A stretch of 64,000 bases of DNA from Streptomyces sp. NBC_01669 (GCF_026339735.1 NZ_JAPEQG010000001.1:1550001-1614000), one strand, 5' to 3'; positions 24,821 to 35,113 are shown, numbered from the stretch's first letter. Notes: generated from the letters alone by a model not told the origin. Numbers and translations are program-made.

Positions 24821-25921
24821 GTGGCGGTGTCGTCGGATGTGCCGTGGGCCGGGACCGGTCTGGGCCCCTTGGCCGGCCGGGTACTCGAATGCCTGGTCAC
24901 GCAGCCGGAGCTGAGCAGCGAGGCGGTTGCCGAAGCGCTCGGGGCCACACCGGCTGCCGCCGAACGCGCCCTGCAGGCACTGGAGAACGAGCACCTGGTC
25001 ATCCGCGTCGGTGACCGGCCCACGCGCTGGAGCGCGGGCCCGCCCCGCTCCACCCTCGGTTCGCTGCTGGCCCAGAGGCGGCAGGAACTGGCGCGGGCGG
25101 AGCTGTACATGGAGCGGTTGCACGAGGCATACCGCTCGGCGTCGCACCGTCGGGTCACCTCCGACCTGTTCGAGGTGGTGGAGAGCGCCGAGCAGGTGGG
25201 GGTGCGTTACGCGCAGCTGCTCGCGTCCAGTCGGCACGAGGTGCTCCACCTCGCCAAACCTCCGTACGTCACCCGGTCCGCGGTGCTCGACCGCACCTCG
25301 GTGCCGACTGACCTCGCAGCTGTTTCGGACGGGCGGCCGACCCCGGAGGTGCCGGTGCCTGACGGGGTGCGGCTCCGGTCGGTGTACGACACCGACGGGA
25401 TGACGGACACCGTTTCGCTGCGCACCGCCCTGAGCGGCACAGCCCGGGGCGGGGAGCTACGGCTGCTGGCCGGGCTCCCGATGAAACTGGTGGTGTTCGA
25501 CATGACGGCCGGCATCATGCCGCTGCGGCAGGAGGACCCGTCCGCGGGTTCGCTCATCGTGCACTCGGCCACGCTTCTCGAAGTGCTCACCGCGCTCTTC
25601 GAAAGCGTCTGGGAACGGGCGACCCCGGTGTCGCTGGACAGCGGCCCCGGTCGGCCGCCGATCACTGCGGCGGAACCGGACGGCCGGCCTACGGGGCGGA
25701 TGCGCGACATCCTCTCCCTGATGTGCGCGGGTCTGACGGACGACGCGATCGCCCGGGTCCTGGGGCTGAGCCGACGGACGATCCAGAAGCACATCAGTGA
25801 GACCGCCGAACTCCTCGGCGCGCGGACCCGCTTCCAGATCGCGCTGCTGGCACGCGAACGAGGCTGGCTCGGGGACGCCTCGGGCGTGGCGGCGGCCCCC
25901 GCCGAACGAACGGCCGGGTGA
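24821..25921 (+). CDS. Transcriptional regulator with TrmB-like N-terminal wHTH and C-terminal LuxR HTH
   Basis: 366 aa from a GTG following AAAGGGGGG. Residues of about 12-70 form a winged-helix domain like that of TrmB (ELSSEAVAEALGATPAAAERALQAL). A ligand-domain-like middle follows. The C-terminal LuxR-type HTH reads AGLTDDAIARVLGLSRRTIQKHI. This two-HTH architecture is frequent in Streptomyces, often next to genes for secreted proteases or metabolites. It is divergent from the small exported protein and the M4 protease, which are reasonable targets, though no operator was identified. Confidence 0.85.
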   Translation: MAVSSDVPWAGTGLGPLAGRVLECLVTQPELSSEAVAEALGATPAAAERALQALENEHLVIRVGDRPTRWSAGPPRSTLGSLLAQRRQELARAELYMERLHEAYRSASHRRVTSDLFEVVESAEQVGVRYAQLLASSRHEVLHLAKPPYVTRSAVLDRTSVPTDLAAVSDGRPTPEVPVPDGVRLRSVYDTDGMTDTVSLRTALSGTARGGELRLLAGLPMKLVVFDMTAGIMPLRQEDPSAGSLIVHSATLLEVLTALFESVWERATPVSLDSGPGRPPITAAEPDGRPTGRMRDILSLMCAGLTDDAIARVLGLSRRTIQKHISETAELLGARTRFQIALLARERGWLGDASGVAAAPAERTAG

Positions 25922-26155
25922 CCGGCCTGAGGTCCCGGCGTGTGCAGCGCGACACGCCGGGGGCATCCGGACGGCCGGGCCTGGCGCCGGAGCATGAGAG
26001 TTCGTCGACGAGGGCCTTGATCAGGGCGAGGCTCGTCGTTGCCATGACCCGCGCTCGCGACGTCCTGCGCCTCGGCAGCATCCGCCCGAAGTCGCAGAGC
26101 GAACCGGTGGCCCGGCCCGCGGACCGCCGGGCAATCCGCCGCACGAGGTGCGCGG

Positions 26156-26563
26156 CTACAAGCCGTACGTGACGCCCCCACGAGGCGGCCGCGAACCAGG
26201 CGCATCGGTGGCGCACAGCGCCCCGCTCTCCAAGCCGACGTTCACCAGCCCCACCGCCGCGTCGCCCTGGTGCTCGATGCGCAGGGCATGCCACCGCGGC
26301 AGCCAGTACACCCGTCCCCGGTGCTCGGCAAGGAGCTCCTGGAGCGCATGCGGAGCATGCATCCACACATCGGGCAGGTCCTCGGCGTAGTCGAACGCGG
26401 GGCGCAGGCCGACCCACCCATCGTCACGGACATCGTCCGAGGTCAGCAGCAGTTCCACGGCCTGGCCCGGCTCCTGGCTGCACTTCTTGGCGTAGATCCA
26501 GTGCAGATGATGGCCGGGGCTGTACCGGGAGCATCCGTCGGTACGGAAGGGGTGAGGAAGCAT
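26156..26563 (-). CDS. Conserved hypothetical protein
   Basis: 135 aa from the ATG at 26563; the frame is open to 26764 but a GGAAGG lies upstream of the chosen start. The sequence is soluble and rich in His and Trp (GHHLHWIYAKKC, VWMHAPHALQELLAEHRGRVYWLPRWHALRIEHQGD). It has no membrane segment and no recognised domain. It lies alone between the regulator and the P450 pair. No function is proposed. About 230 bases downstream (25922-26155) hold nothing clear. Confidence 0.55.
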   Translation of the reverse strand: MLPHPFRTDGCSRYSPGHHLHWIYAKKCSQEPGQAVELLLTSDDVRDDGWVGLRPAFDYAEDLPDVWMHAPHALQELLAEHRGRVYWLPRWHALRIEHQGDAAVGLVNVGLESGALCATDAPGSRPPRGGVTYGL

Positions 26564-26860
26564 GGTGAGGAATCGCCTTCCCGGGATCGTGGACCCCGGC
26601 CGCTCACACCCTGGTGGTCCGCTGTTCCCCGTACGTCGTGCACGGGGCAGGTCGTCACCCGGAGCACCCGCAGCGGAGCGGGGTGCCGTCCAGCCAGCCG
26701 GGGCTGCGCACTGGAACTCATGACCTACGAGAAACCCTAACCCACGACCCTCGGTGGTCGACACACAGTCAGATTCCGCACCTGAACACTGAGTTCTGTG
26801 CGGGCTGCCCCCGTCACCCCGAGATGCGGGACGACGGCGGGCGGCCCGCGCTCTCCCTGT

Positions 26861-28114
26861 TCAGCCGTTCAGCAGCACAGGGAAGGACTCCATGTCGTTC
26901 TGCGTCATCACCGGCAGCTTGCGGAGTTCCTCGTCCGGCACGGCGAGCCTCAGCCCGGGGAAGCGGCCGAACAACGCGGGCAGGGCGATCCCCGCCTCGA
27001 CCCGGGAGAGCGCCGCGCCGGGACAGATGTGCGGGCCGTGACCGAAGGTCATGTGGCGGATCGGCGTGGGCCGGGTGATGTCGAAGGCGTCGGCGTCGGG
27101 GCCGTGCTGTTCGACGTCGCGGCCGATGACCCGGTAGGAAATGACGACGCCCTCCCCCTTGGCGATCACCTGGTCGCCGACCTGGATGTCCTCCGTCGCG
27201 AACCGCATCAGCAGATGGGTGGTGGGGGTGTCCCAGCGCAGCGTCTCCTCGATCACCGTCTCCCACGGGATCTCGCCGTCGAGCACCATGCGCAGCTGGT
27301 CGGGGTGGGCGAGCAGGGCCCTTACCGCATTGAGGATCAGCCCGATGGTGGTCTCGTGGCCTGCCGCCACCATGGCCTTCAGGTTGCCGACCACTTCCTC
27401 CTCGGTGAGCGGCTCTCCGCCCTCCTCGGCCAGGATGAGCGCACTGGTGAGGTCGTCCGTCGGCTGCGCGGTCTTCCTGCGGACGAGCGCCGCGTAGAAG
27501 ACGTCCAGCTCGGCAAGCAGGGCAAGCCGCTCCTCGTGCGGGGTGAGCATGGAGAAGAAGGCCTTGTACCTCCTCGTCAGCATGGGGTGTTCGGCTTCGT
27601 CCACACCCATCAGCATGCCGACCACCCGCATGGGCAGCGGCTGGGCGAACACGGACTTCAGGTCGACGACACCGTCCTTGCCCTGCTCGGCCAGGGCGTC
27701 CAGCAGCTCCTCGGTGAACTTCTCGATGTCCGGGCGGATGGCCTCCAGCCGGCGTGGTGTGATCGCCTGGGAGGTCTTGGTGCGCAGCCGCCGGTGTTCC
27801 TCGCCGTCCACGGTGAACATGGACCGTCCCGCATCGATCATGCCGATCAGCGGCCAGGCATGCGTCACCGCACCGCTCTGCCAAAGCCCCCAGGCATCGA
27901 GGTCCTTCACCAGGCGTGGGTCGACGAGCAGTTGACGCGCCTCGGCATGCCGGGTGACGGTCCAGGCAGGGACCCCGAGCAGTTCGATCCTGGCGAGCGG
28001 CCCGGCGTCCCGCAGGCGCGCCGTCTCCCCGTCCAGGTCCTGGACCATGGGGTCGATGACCACGGTCCCGCCCCCCGTAGTGGGCTCGTGGGATGCGGCG
28101 TGAGGACAGTTCAA
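26861..28114 (-). CDS. Cytochrome P450 (CYP154-like)
   Basis: 417 aa from a TTG that overlaps the stop of the upstream P450 (TTGA) and follows AGGAGACTTCTC. The I-helix motif is AGHETT. The K-helix ExxR is present in VIEETLRWDTPTTHLLMRFA. The heme-ligand loop is FGHGPHICPGAALSR. No membrane anchor is present, as usual for bacterial class I P450s. It is translationally coupled to the atypical P450 at 28111. Such CYP157-CYP154 pairs are known in Streptomyces, often inside conservon (cvn) operons, but no cvn genes are present here. Confidence 0.88.
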   Translation of the reverse strand: MNCPHAASHEPTTGGGTVVIDPMVQDLDGETARLRDAGPLARIELLGVPAWTVTRHAEARQLLVDPRLVKDLDAWGLWQSGAVTHAWPLIGMIDAGRSMFTVDGEEHRRLRTKTSQAITPRRLEAIRPDIEKFTEELLDALAEQGKDGVVDLKSVFAQPLPMRVVGMLMGVDEAEHPMLTRRYKAFFSMLTPHEERLALLAELDVFYAALVRRKTAQPTDDLTSALILAEEGGEPLTEEEVVGNLKAMVAAGHETTIGLILNAVRALLAHPDQLRMVLDGEIPWETVIEETLRWDTPTTHLLMRFATEDIQVGDQVIAKGEGVVISYRVIGRDVEQHGPDADAFDITRPTPIRHMTFGHGPHICPGAALSRVEAGIALPALFGRFPGLRLAVPDEELRKLPVMTQNDMESFPVLLNG

Positions 28115-29415
28115 GAGAAGTCTCCTGTCATGCGTACGGGCGTGAACCGGACGGGCAGCGAGGTCATCCCGCGCAGGAAGGCGGACTGCCGCCGGACGAG
28201 CGTCTGCGCGGGCACCGCGAGGTCGAGGTCGGGCAACCGGTCGAGGAGCACTTCGATACCGGTCCGGGCTATGGTCTCGGCGATCTCCTGCGCGGGGAAC
28301 GGACAGCGGTACTCGCCGTAACTGAACGCCAGGTGGGCGCTGTTGCCGCCCTGGCCGGACATTCCCTCGGTGGCGATGCGCTGCCGTACGTGCGGGTCGG
28401 AGTTGGCTGCCCCCAGGCCGAGGAGCAGCATGTCCCCGGCGCGGATGTTCCGGCCGGCGAGCCGGGTGTCGCGGGAGGCCCAGCGGCCGGCGAGGATCTG
28501 GGTCGGGCTCTCCTCCCAGAGGACCTCGTTCATCGCCTCGGCCACACTGTGCCGTCCCCCCGAGAGGGAGTCGGCGAACAGGTCGTCGGTGAGCATCAGC
28601 CGCAGGGAGTTGCCGATCCAGTCGGCGGTGGTCAGATGTCCGGCGGCGGTGATGGCCATCAGGTCGAGGACGTATTCCTCGTCGGTGAACGGCTCGTCGT
28701 ACGCCAGCATCCTGGAGGTCACGTCGTCTCCGGGCACGGCACGCTTGGCCGCGACCAGCCGCTGCATGTGCTCCCCGAACCGCACATGTGCACTCTGCGC
28801 CTCGGGACCGCCGTCGGCGAGGTCCTTGAGCACCTGTGCGATGTCCGCTCCCTCCGCGTCCGGGAAGCCGACGAGCCTGGCGAGGACCAGGACGGGCAGC
28901 GGCTCGGCGAACTCGGCCACCAGATCGGCCGTGCCCCGCGTGCAGACGGCGTCGACGAGCCGGTCGGCCAACTCCTCACAGTGGCGCCGGATTTCGAACG
29001 GGTCGGCACCCTCCAGGGCCGGCCCCACCATGTCGGCGTGGCGGCGGTGCTCGGCTCCCGCGGTGAAGTAGATCGACGGCATCGGACGGCCGACCATCGG
29101 GAGCAGTGGCCAGTCCTCGGGAATGTTCTCCCACTGGTTCCAGAGTCCGACGTCCCGGGGGAACAACTCGCCGTCGCTGGTGACCTGGTGGAGTTCCCGG
29201 TATCCGATGACCAGCCAGGCGGGGAAACCGCCGGGCAGCTCGACGGGCACGACAGGCCCGTGATCACGTCGCATGGTGCGGTAGAGGGCCTGGGGCTCGG
29301 TATGGAATTCGGGACCGCTGAGTGGCACCGCGGCCGAGCTGTGCCGCACAGGGCAGCCGCCGCCGGTGGGTGTTTCGGGGTCGGGCACGGGCACGGCGGA
29401 AGAGGGGCGCGTCAT
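28111..29415 (-). CDS. Atypical cytochrome P450 lacking ExxR (CYP157-like)
   Basis: 434 aa from the ATG at 29415, preceded by AGGAGTC; an upstream ATG at 29463 is less likely. The heme loop FSYGEYRCPFPAQEIAE keeps the Cys ligand. The K-helix, where P450s have Glu-x-x-Arg, reads EAMNEVLWEESPTQ, so the Arg is replaced. Loss of ExxR is the described hallmark of the CYP157 family. The I-helix reads ITAAGHLTTADW. It is the first gene of a two-gene operon. The substrate is unknown. Confidence 0.87.
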   Translation of the reverse strand: MTRPSSAVPVPDPETPTGGGCPVRHSSAAVPLSGPEFHTEPQALYRTMRRDHGPVVPVELPGGFPAWLVIGYRELHQVTSDGELFPRDVGLWNQWENIPEDWPLLPMVGRPMPSIYFTAGAEHRRHADMVGPALEGADPFEIRRHCEELADRLVDAVCTRGTADLVAEFAEPLPVLVLARLVGFPDAEGADIAQVLKDLADGGPEAQSAHVRFGEHMQRLVAAKRAVPGDDVTSRMLAYDEPFTDEEYVLDLMAITAAGHLTTADWIGNSLRLMLTDDLFADSLSGGRHSVAEAMNEVLWEESPTQILAGRWASRDTRLAGRNIRAGDMLLLGLGAANSDPHVRQRIATEGMSGQGGNSAHLAFSYGEYRCPFPAQEIAETIARTGIEVLLDRLPDLDLAVPAQTLVRRQSAFLRGMTSLPVRFTPVRMTGDFS

Positions 29416-29571
29416 CGAACTGACTCCTGTGGCGGCGGCTTCGCGTTGCGGACCCACGATCAACGCGGCACCACTATAGGGATGTCGAGTGAAGGTTCAG
29501 GCGTCAATCACGACCGATCTCGACACTTTGACGGTCACAAGAGGCAGACAGCGAAGCATGTTTGACCACAA

Positions 29572-29588
29572 GGGGGGTGAACTCCCCC
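29572..29588. promoter_or_regulatory. Short G/C inverted repeat in a divergent promoter region
   Basis: GGGGGGTGAACTCCCCC forms a 5-bp-arm dyad in the 327-bp gap between the P450 operon and the secreted GH31 gene. It could be an operator for either gene. The rest of the gap is non-coding. Confidence 0.3.
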
Positions 29589-29742
29589 GACGCACCGCCC
29601 TTTCGGCGACACCGACCACCCCACCCCGGACCGTTGACATGCACCCGCATGAGGGTGAATCCTCGCGCGAGAAGTTGCGCGATCTCACGCATGTTCAAGC
29701 ATTTGCAAACATCCAGTGCTTGGTTCGAAAGGGATGCATCCC

Positions 29743-32415
29743 GTGCGAAGACTTCAACACCGGTCCCGCTGGACCGCCCTGGCCACGACGGGGCTCGTCG
29801 CCGCCCTGGCCGCCGCCATGCTCAGCGCCCCGGCCGAGTCAGCCCACGCGGCCACCCCCGCGAGCGCCGTGCTCGACGAGGCCCACAAGAGCGTCACCTG
29901 GCAGAGCCCCGTCTACCCCAAGGGGACGGTCGGCGGCCCCAAGGAGTGTCCGCCCGCCGCCGACGACCCGGACAACAAGGTCTGCGACCGCTTCGACCTC
30001 ACCGTGTCGACGCCCGAGGGCTACTGGGACGACAACCCGGAGGGCGGGGTGCCGATCTCCATCGAGTGGCAGAAGCCCGCCGAGGACTTCGACATGTACA
30101 TCTACGACTCCGTCGGCAAGCAGGTCGCCTCCAGCGCGGGCACGGCCGACCCCGAGGCCACGGTGATCCCCCGGGCCGAGGGGACGTACCACGTGATCGT
30201 CGTGCCGTACGACGTCACCGACAACTCCTTCACCGGCACGGCGTACCTGCCGGAGACGACCGACTCGGGAAACCTGACTTCCTTCGACGGGGGCGACGGC
30301 AGCTACTCCATCGAGGCGGGAGAACTCAAGGCGAAGGTCGACTTCCTGACCGATGGTCAACTACGCCTCCAGGCCACGCCGTCCGGGGAGTTCACCGACC
30401 CGGCCGGGGCGGCGATCATCCGCAGGCAACCCACCCTGCAGAAGCACACCAGCACCTTCGACAAGGGCGACTACTACGGGATCCGCTCTCCCGACGCCGT
30501 GCTCCGCGTCTACAAGAAGCCGCTGCGCTTCGGCCTCTACAAGGCCGACAACCGGACCCGGATCTGGCAGGAGGACAAGCCCCTGCGCTGGTCCACCGGA
30601 GGAATGCGGCAGAGTCTGGAACGCGGCGCCGACGAGCAGTTCTTCGGTGGCGGCGAGCAGAACGGCAGCTTCTCGCACCGCGACAAGACGGTGTACGTCG
30701 CCAACAACACCAACTGGAACGAGGGCGGTTACAACAACTCCCAGCCCTTCTACCTCTCCAGCGCGGGCTACGGCGTCTACCGCAACACCTTCGCACCCGG
30801 CGTCTACCACTTCGGCTCCCCGGTCCAGACGGGCCAGCAGGAACGACGCCTCGACGCGTACTACTTCATCGGGGATGCGAAGAAGGTGATCGGCAAGTAC
30901 ACCGCCCTGGTCGGCAAGCCCTTCATGCCGCCGGTCTACGGCCTCGAACCCGGTGACGCCGACTGCTACCTGCACAACGCCAACCAGGGCGAGCGCCACA
31001 CCCTGGACGCACTGAAGGTCGCCGACAGCTACACGCAGAACCAGATGCCACTGGGCTGGATGCTCGTCAACGACGGCTACGGCTGCGGTTACGAGAACCT
31101 GCCGGAGACGGCCAAAGGCCTCCAGGACCACAACGCCCAGCTGGGCCTGTGGACCCAGAACGGCCTCGACAAGCTCGCCGACCAGGTGAAGGCCGGCCAG
31201 CGGGTCGCGAAGCTGGACGTCGCCTGGGTCGGCCAGGGATACGGCATGGCGCTCGACGCCTGCGACAAGGCCAAGTCCGGCATCGAGGAGAACAGCGACG
31301 CCCGCGGATTCGTCTGGCTGCCCGTCTCCTGGGCGGGCGCGCAGCGCTGCGGTGTCCTGTGGAGTGGCGACCAGTCCCTGTCGTGGGACTTCGTCCGCTG
31401 GCAGATCCCGACGTACGCCGGCGCCACCATGTCCGGCATCGCCTACAACACCGGTGACGTCGGCAGCATCTACCGCCACGACGCCAAGATGTACGCCCGC
31501 GACCTCCAGGCCAAGTCGTTCCTCCCGGCCCTGATGACGATGGACGGCTGGGCGACGGACCTGACGACCAAGAAGAAGATCAACCAACAGCCGTGGGTGG
31601 ACGGCGAACCGTACACCTCCATCAACCGCAAGTACCTCCAGCTGCGGGAGCGCCTGCTGCCGTACCTCTACACCCTGTCCGCCGAGGCCGCGAAGACCGG
31701 CGTGGGCTCGGTCCGCCCGCTGTGGCTGGAGTACCCGGACGACCCCGAGACCCTGGGCGCGAACGCCAAGTACGAGTACCTGGCGGGCTCCGACTTCCTG
31801 GTCGCTCCGGTCTACGAGGACTCCGACACCCGTGACGGCATCTACCTGCCCAAGGGCACCTGGACCGACTACTGGACGGGGAAGACGTACGAGGGCCCGA
31901 CCACGGTCAACGGCTACCACGCCCCGATCGACACCCTGCCCCTGTTCGTCAAGGGCGGCTCCATCGTGCCGATGTGGCCGAAGGGCACGACGTCCTGGCA
32001 GAACCGGGACCGGAGCGAGCTGGACTACGACCTGTACCCGCAGGGCACGAGCACGTACACCCTGTACGAGGACGACGGCGTGACCCGGAAGTTCGCCGAG
32101 GGCTCCTCGGCCACACAACGCGTACGCGTGCAGGCACCCGCCAACGGAGGGGCGAGCACCACCATCAAGGTCGGTGCGAGCATCGGAAGTTACGAGGGGA
32201 AGCCGGCCACGCGGACGTACCGATTCACCGTGCACGGCAAGGACGCACCGTCGCAGGTGGTCACGAACGGAGGCCGCCTCCAGCGACTGAACTCCGCGAC
32301 GGCGCTCGCCTCTGCCGAGTCCGGCTGGTACACGGACCCGGCGACCGGGGTCACGGAGATCAAGACGCCGTCCGTCTCCACGGGCCACGGCTTCACGGTC
32401 GAGCTGCAGAAGTAG
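29743..32415 (+). CDS. Secreted GH31 family glycosidase, specificity unclear
   Basis: 890 aa from a GTG at 29743, chosen because AAAGGG lies nine bases upstream; the frame is open to 29716. A signal peptide ends near ESAHA. Residues of about 55-180 form a PPC-like beta domain (ISIEWQKPAEDFDMYIYD). The GH31 barrel has a nucleophile-like Asp in VAKLDVAWVG and an acid/base-like Asp in LWSGDQSLSWDF. These differ from the alpha-xylosidase motifs (KTDFGE, GGDC), so it is a separate GH31 subfamily. Alpha-glucosidase or alpha-galactosidase activity is possible. It is monocistronic. Confidence 0.85.
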   Translation: MRRLQHRSRWTALATTGLVAALAAAMLSAPAESAHAATPASAVLDEAHKSVTWQSPVYPKGTVGGPKECPPAADDPDNKVCDRFDLTVSTPEGYWDDNPEGGVPISIEWQKPAEDFDMYIYDSVGKQVASSAGTADPEATVIPRAEGTYHVIVVPYDVTDNSFTGTAYLPETTDSGNLTSFDGGDGSYSIEAGELKAKVDFLTDGQLRLQATPSGEFTDPAGAAIIRRQPTLQKHTSTFDKGDYYGIRSPDAVLRVYKKPLRFGLYKADNRTRIWQEDKPLRWSTGGMRQSLERGADEQFFGGGEQNGSFSHRDKTVYVANNTNWNEGGYNNSQPFYLSSAGYGVYRNTFAPGVYHFGSPVQTGQQERRLDAYYFIGDAKKVIGKYTALVGKPFMPPVYGLEPGDADCYLHNANQGERHTLDALKVADSYTQNQMPLGWMLVNDGYGCGYENLPETAKGLQDHNAQLGLWTQNGLDKLADQVKAGQRVAKLDVAWVGQGYGMALDACDKAKSGIEENSDARGFVWLPVSWAGAQRCGVLWSGDQSLSWDFVRWQIPTYAGATMSGIAYNTGDVGSIYRHDAKMYARDLQAKSFLPALMTMDGWATDLTTKKKINQQPWVDGEPYTSINRKYLQLRERLLPYLYTLSAEAAKTGVGSVRPLWLEYPDDPETLGANAKYEYLAGSDFLVAPVYEDSDTRDGIYLPKGTWTDYWTGKTYEGPTTVNGYHAPIDTLPLFVKGGSIVPMWPKGTTSWQNRDRSELDYDLYPQGTSTYTLYEDDGVTRKFAEGSSATQRVRVQAPANGGASTTIKVGASIGSYEGKPATRTYRFTVHGKDAPSQVVTNGGRLQRLNSATALASAESGWYTDPATGVTEIKTPSVSTGHGFTVELQK

Positions 32416-32436
32416 CGAGAAGCAATCACCGGACAA

Positions 32437-32468
32437 TGTCAGGGGCCGTCTCCGGACGGTCCCTGACA
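32437..32468 (+). terminator. Hairpin terminator after secreted GH31 gene
   Basis: TGTCAGGGGCCGTC, a TCCG loop and GACGGTCCCTGACA form a 14-bp stem with one G-T pair, 22 bp after the stop codon. Confidence 0.8.
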
Positions 32469-32668
32469 CGCGTCCGGAGCCAGGGACTCTTGACGTGTCC
32501 GTGAGCCGGGGCTCTCGTACGGCAGGCCCGCTGTCCACCGCGAGGCAACCCGCAATCAATGCCGCTCGCCGTTGTCCGGCGCGGCCGCAGTCCCGCCTGC
32601 CGCGGCTCACCCCGTGTCCGTGACGAGGCGGTAAGTCGCGGCTCGAGCAGCGGACCCGTACGGATGTG

Positions 32669-33436
32669 TCAGGCCTCGGGCTGCACAGCGTTCGGGTGCA
32701 GCACCCGGGCGAGGAAGGCCTGTGTCCTGGGGTGCTCCGGCCGGGCCAGTACATCCTCCGGGGCGCCCTCCTCCACCACTCGGCCGCCGTCCATGAAGAC
32801 CACGCGGTCGGCGACGTCACGGGCGAAGCCCATCTCGTGGGTGACGACCATCATCGTCATGCCTTCGTCGGCCAGGGTGCGCATGACCCCCAGTACGTCG
32901 CCCACCAGTTCGGGGTCGAGCGCGCTGGTCGGCTCGTCGAAGAGCATCAGCCCGGGCCCCATCGACAGGGCCCGCGCGATGGCCACACGCTGCTGCTGGC
33001 CGCCGGAGAGCTGGGAGGGGAAGCTGTCCTCGCGGTCGGCCAGTCCGACTTTGGCGAGGTTCTCTCGGGCGATGCGGCCGGCTTCCTCCCTGCCGCGTCC
33101 GAGAACCCGACGCTGAGCGATCGTCAGGTTGTCCAGCACGTTCAGATGAGGGAAGAGGTTGAACTGCTGGAAGACCATGCCGATGCGTCGGCGCATCGCG
33201 TCCAGATCGATGTCTGGATCGGTCATGTCGACACCGCCGACGGTGACCGTGCCGCTGGTCGGCTCCTCGAGCAGATTCACACAGCGCAGCAGGGTCGACT
33301 TCCCCGACCCCGAGGGTCCGACGACGCATACAACCTCGCCGGGCGCGACCGTGAAGTCGATACCGCGCAGCACTTCGACGTCGCCGAACGACTTGTGCAG
33401 CCCCTGGATCTCGATCGCCGCAGTCATGTCCGCCAT
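32669..33436 (-). CDS. Polar amino-acid ABC transporter ATPase (GlnQ type)
   Basis: 255 aa; the start at 33436 has AGGTGA upstream. Walker A is GPSGSGKST, the Q-loop region [12 protein letters not shown], the signature [15 protein letters not shown], Walker [15 protein letters not shown] and the switch His VVTHEMGF. It is typical of the GlnQ/HisP family that drives uptake of polar amino acids. It is the last gene of a three-gene operon and lies 7 bp behind the permease gene. Confidence 0.92.
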   Translation of the reverse strand: MADMTAAIEIQGLHKSFGDVEVLRGIDFTVAPGEVVCVVGPSGSGKSTLLRCVNLLEEPTSGTVTVGGVDMTDPDIDLDAMRRRIGMVFQQFNLFPHLNVLDNLTIAQRRVLGRGREEAGRIARENLAKVGLADREDSFPSQLSGGQQQRVAIARALSMGPGLMLFDEPTSALDPELVGDVLGVMRTLADEGMTMMVVTHEMGFARDVADRVVFMDGGRVVEEGAPEDVLARPEHPRTQAFLARVLHPNAVQPEA

Positions 33437-33443
33437 CCCGTGA

Positions 33444-34286
33444 TCACCTCGCCTGTGCATGTCGGGCCTCGAGGCGCCGTACGAGATAGCCGAGCGGGAC
33501 AGTGACCAGGAGGTAGCACAGGCCCGCGACGAAAATGGGGGTGGTGTTGGCCGTCGTACTGGCCAAGTCGCGCCCGAACTTGGTGAGTTCACGCTGCTGA
33601 AGTGTGACACCCAGGAAGAGCACCAGCGAGGAGTCCTTGAAGAGCAGGACCATTTCGTTGGTGAGCGGCGGCACGATGATCCGGAAGGCCTGAGGAATCA
33701 CGATCGACCGCATCGCGGTGGCGTGCGACATGCCCAGCGTGCGCGCCGCCTCCAATTGGCCGCGCGGTACGGCCTGGATGCCCGCCCGGATGGTCTCCGC
33801 CATGTACGCAGCGGAGACCAGACCGAGGGCGCAGGCGACCTGCCCGTAGGTCTCCCCGGGGAAGACAATCCCCGGGAAGGCCAGTGGGACACCCACCCCG
33901 ACGAAGATGAAGATCAGCAGGGCGGGCAGACCGCGGAAGAACTCGATGTACGCCATCGCGAGCCAGCGATACGGCGCAACGGACGACAGCCGCATCAGGG
34001 CCACCACGAGGCCCAGTACGAGTCCGACGCCGAAGCCGGTCAGCGTGTACACCACGGTGTTCAGCAACGCGACCGTGATGAGTTCGGGGAAGAGCCGCTG
34101 GGCGACCGACAGGTCCAGAAACTGCTCCTGGAGCTGCTGCCAGTCGGCGAGCGCGCCCACGACCACCACGGCGACCACGAAGACGGCGTACTGCACCCCG
34201 CGGGAGATCCGGCGACGGCGGCGTGGCGACATCCGGGGCCGCCCAGCCGTCTCCTCCCGGTCCTTACCGGTGATCAGGGTGGTCAC
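33444..34286 (-). CDS. Polar amino-acid ABC transporter permease
   Basis: 280 aa from the GTG that overlaps the binding-protein stop (GTGA). HisM/GlnP-family features include the hydrophobic segments and the EAA loop [26 protein letters not shown]. Only one permease is present, so it probably works as a homodimer. It lies between the binding-protein and ATPase genes. Confidence 0.9.
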   Translation of the reverse strand: MTTLITGKDREETAGRPRMSPRRRRRISRGVQYAVFVVAVVVVGALADWQQLQEQFLDLSVAQRLFPELITVALLNTVVYTLTGFGVGLVLGLVVALMRLSSVAPYRWLAMAYIEFFRGLPALLIFIFVGVGVPLAFPGIVFPGETYGQVACALGLVSAAYMAETIRAGIQAVPRGQLEAARTLGMSHATAMRSIVIPQAFRIIVPPLTNEMVLLFKDSSLVLFLGVTLQQRELTKFGRDLASTTANTTPIFVAGLCYLLVTVPLGYLVRRLEARHAQAR

Positions 34287-35113
34287 TGGGCGTCGACACC
34301 CTTCGGCATGGGCCCGATCCACTGCTCATACAGCTTCTTGTACGTGCCGTCGGACTTCGCGTCCTTGATGGCCTGGTCGATCGCCGCGAGAAGCTTGGGG
34401 TTGCCATCCTTGCGGACCGCGAAGCCGTACTGCTCACCTGTGTCGAGATTGCCCACGATCTCGAACTTGGCCGAGTTGGCCGGGTCCTTGAGCCAGTTCT
34501 GCACGACCGGGTAGTCCTGCACGATGACATCGACCTGGCCGGTGCGCAGTCCGTTGAGCTCGGCATCGGAGCTCTCGAAGGACTGCGGGTCGGCACCGTG
34601 CGCATGGGCGAAGTCCTCGCCGGTGGTGGAGGACTGGGAACCGAGCTTGAGCTTCTGCTTGGTGATGTCCTCGACAGTCGCCGCCTTGACGCCCTTGCGG
34701 GCCAACAGGGCCTGGGTGGCGTCGAAGTACGGGACGGAGAAGTCCAGATTCTGCTTGCGCTCGTCGGTGATCGTCATGCCGGCGGCGGCCACGTCACAGA
34801 CACTGGCATTGAGGTCGGCACCGGTCTTGATCGTCTCGAACGACTTGTCCACGACGACCTGCTTCACACCCAGGTCCTCGGCGACCAGATCGATCATCGA
34901 GACATCGAAACCGACCACCTTTCCATCCTTCTCGGACTGGAAGGGTGCGTACGGCAAGTGCGTACAGGTGGTTATCTGGCCGGACTTGATCAGCTTTGCA
35001 CCTTTGACGGTCGCGCCATCACCGCTGCTGCTACAGGCACTGAGCGGGAGAGCAAGCGCGACGGCCGCGCACATCGCGGCGATCCGGCGGGAGGGCAGGC
35101 GGGACGAGCTCAT
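34283..35113 (-). CDS. Lipoprotein amino-acid-binding protein (family 3)
   Basis: 276 aa. Signal peptide with lipobox LPLSACSSS. The mature part has the family-3 pattern ITTCTHLPYAPFQSEKDGKVVGFDVSMIDLVAEDLGV and the ligand loop VCDVAAAGMTITDERKQNLDFSVPYF. It should capture a polar amino acid; glutamate, glutamine and cystine types share these motifs, so specificity cannot be read. It is the first gene of the operon, with AAGGGGAACTC upstream of the ATG. Confidence 0.9.
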   Translation of the reverse strand: MSSSRLPSRRIAAMCAAVALALPLSACSSSGDGATVKGAKLIKSGQITTCTHLPYAPFQSEKDGKVVGFDVSMIDLVAEDLGVKQVVVDKSFETIKTGADLNASVCDVAAAGMTITDERKQNLDFSVPYFDATQALLARKGVKAATVEDITKQKLKLGSQSSTTGEDFAHAHGADPQSFESSDAELNGLRTGQVDVIVQDYPVVQNWLKDPANSAKFEIVGNLDTGEQYGFAVRKDGNPKLLAAIDQAIKDAKSDGTYKKLYEQWIGPMPKGVDAQ

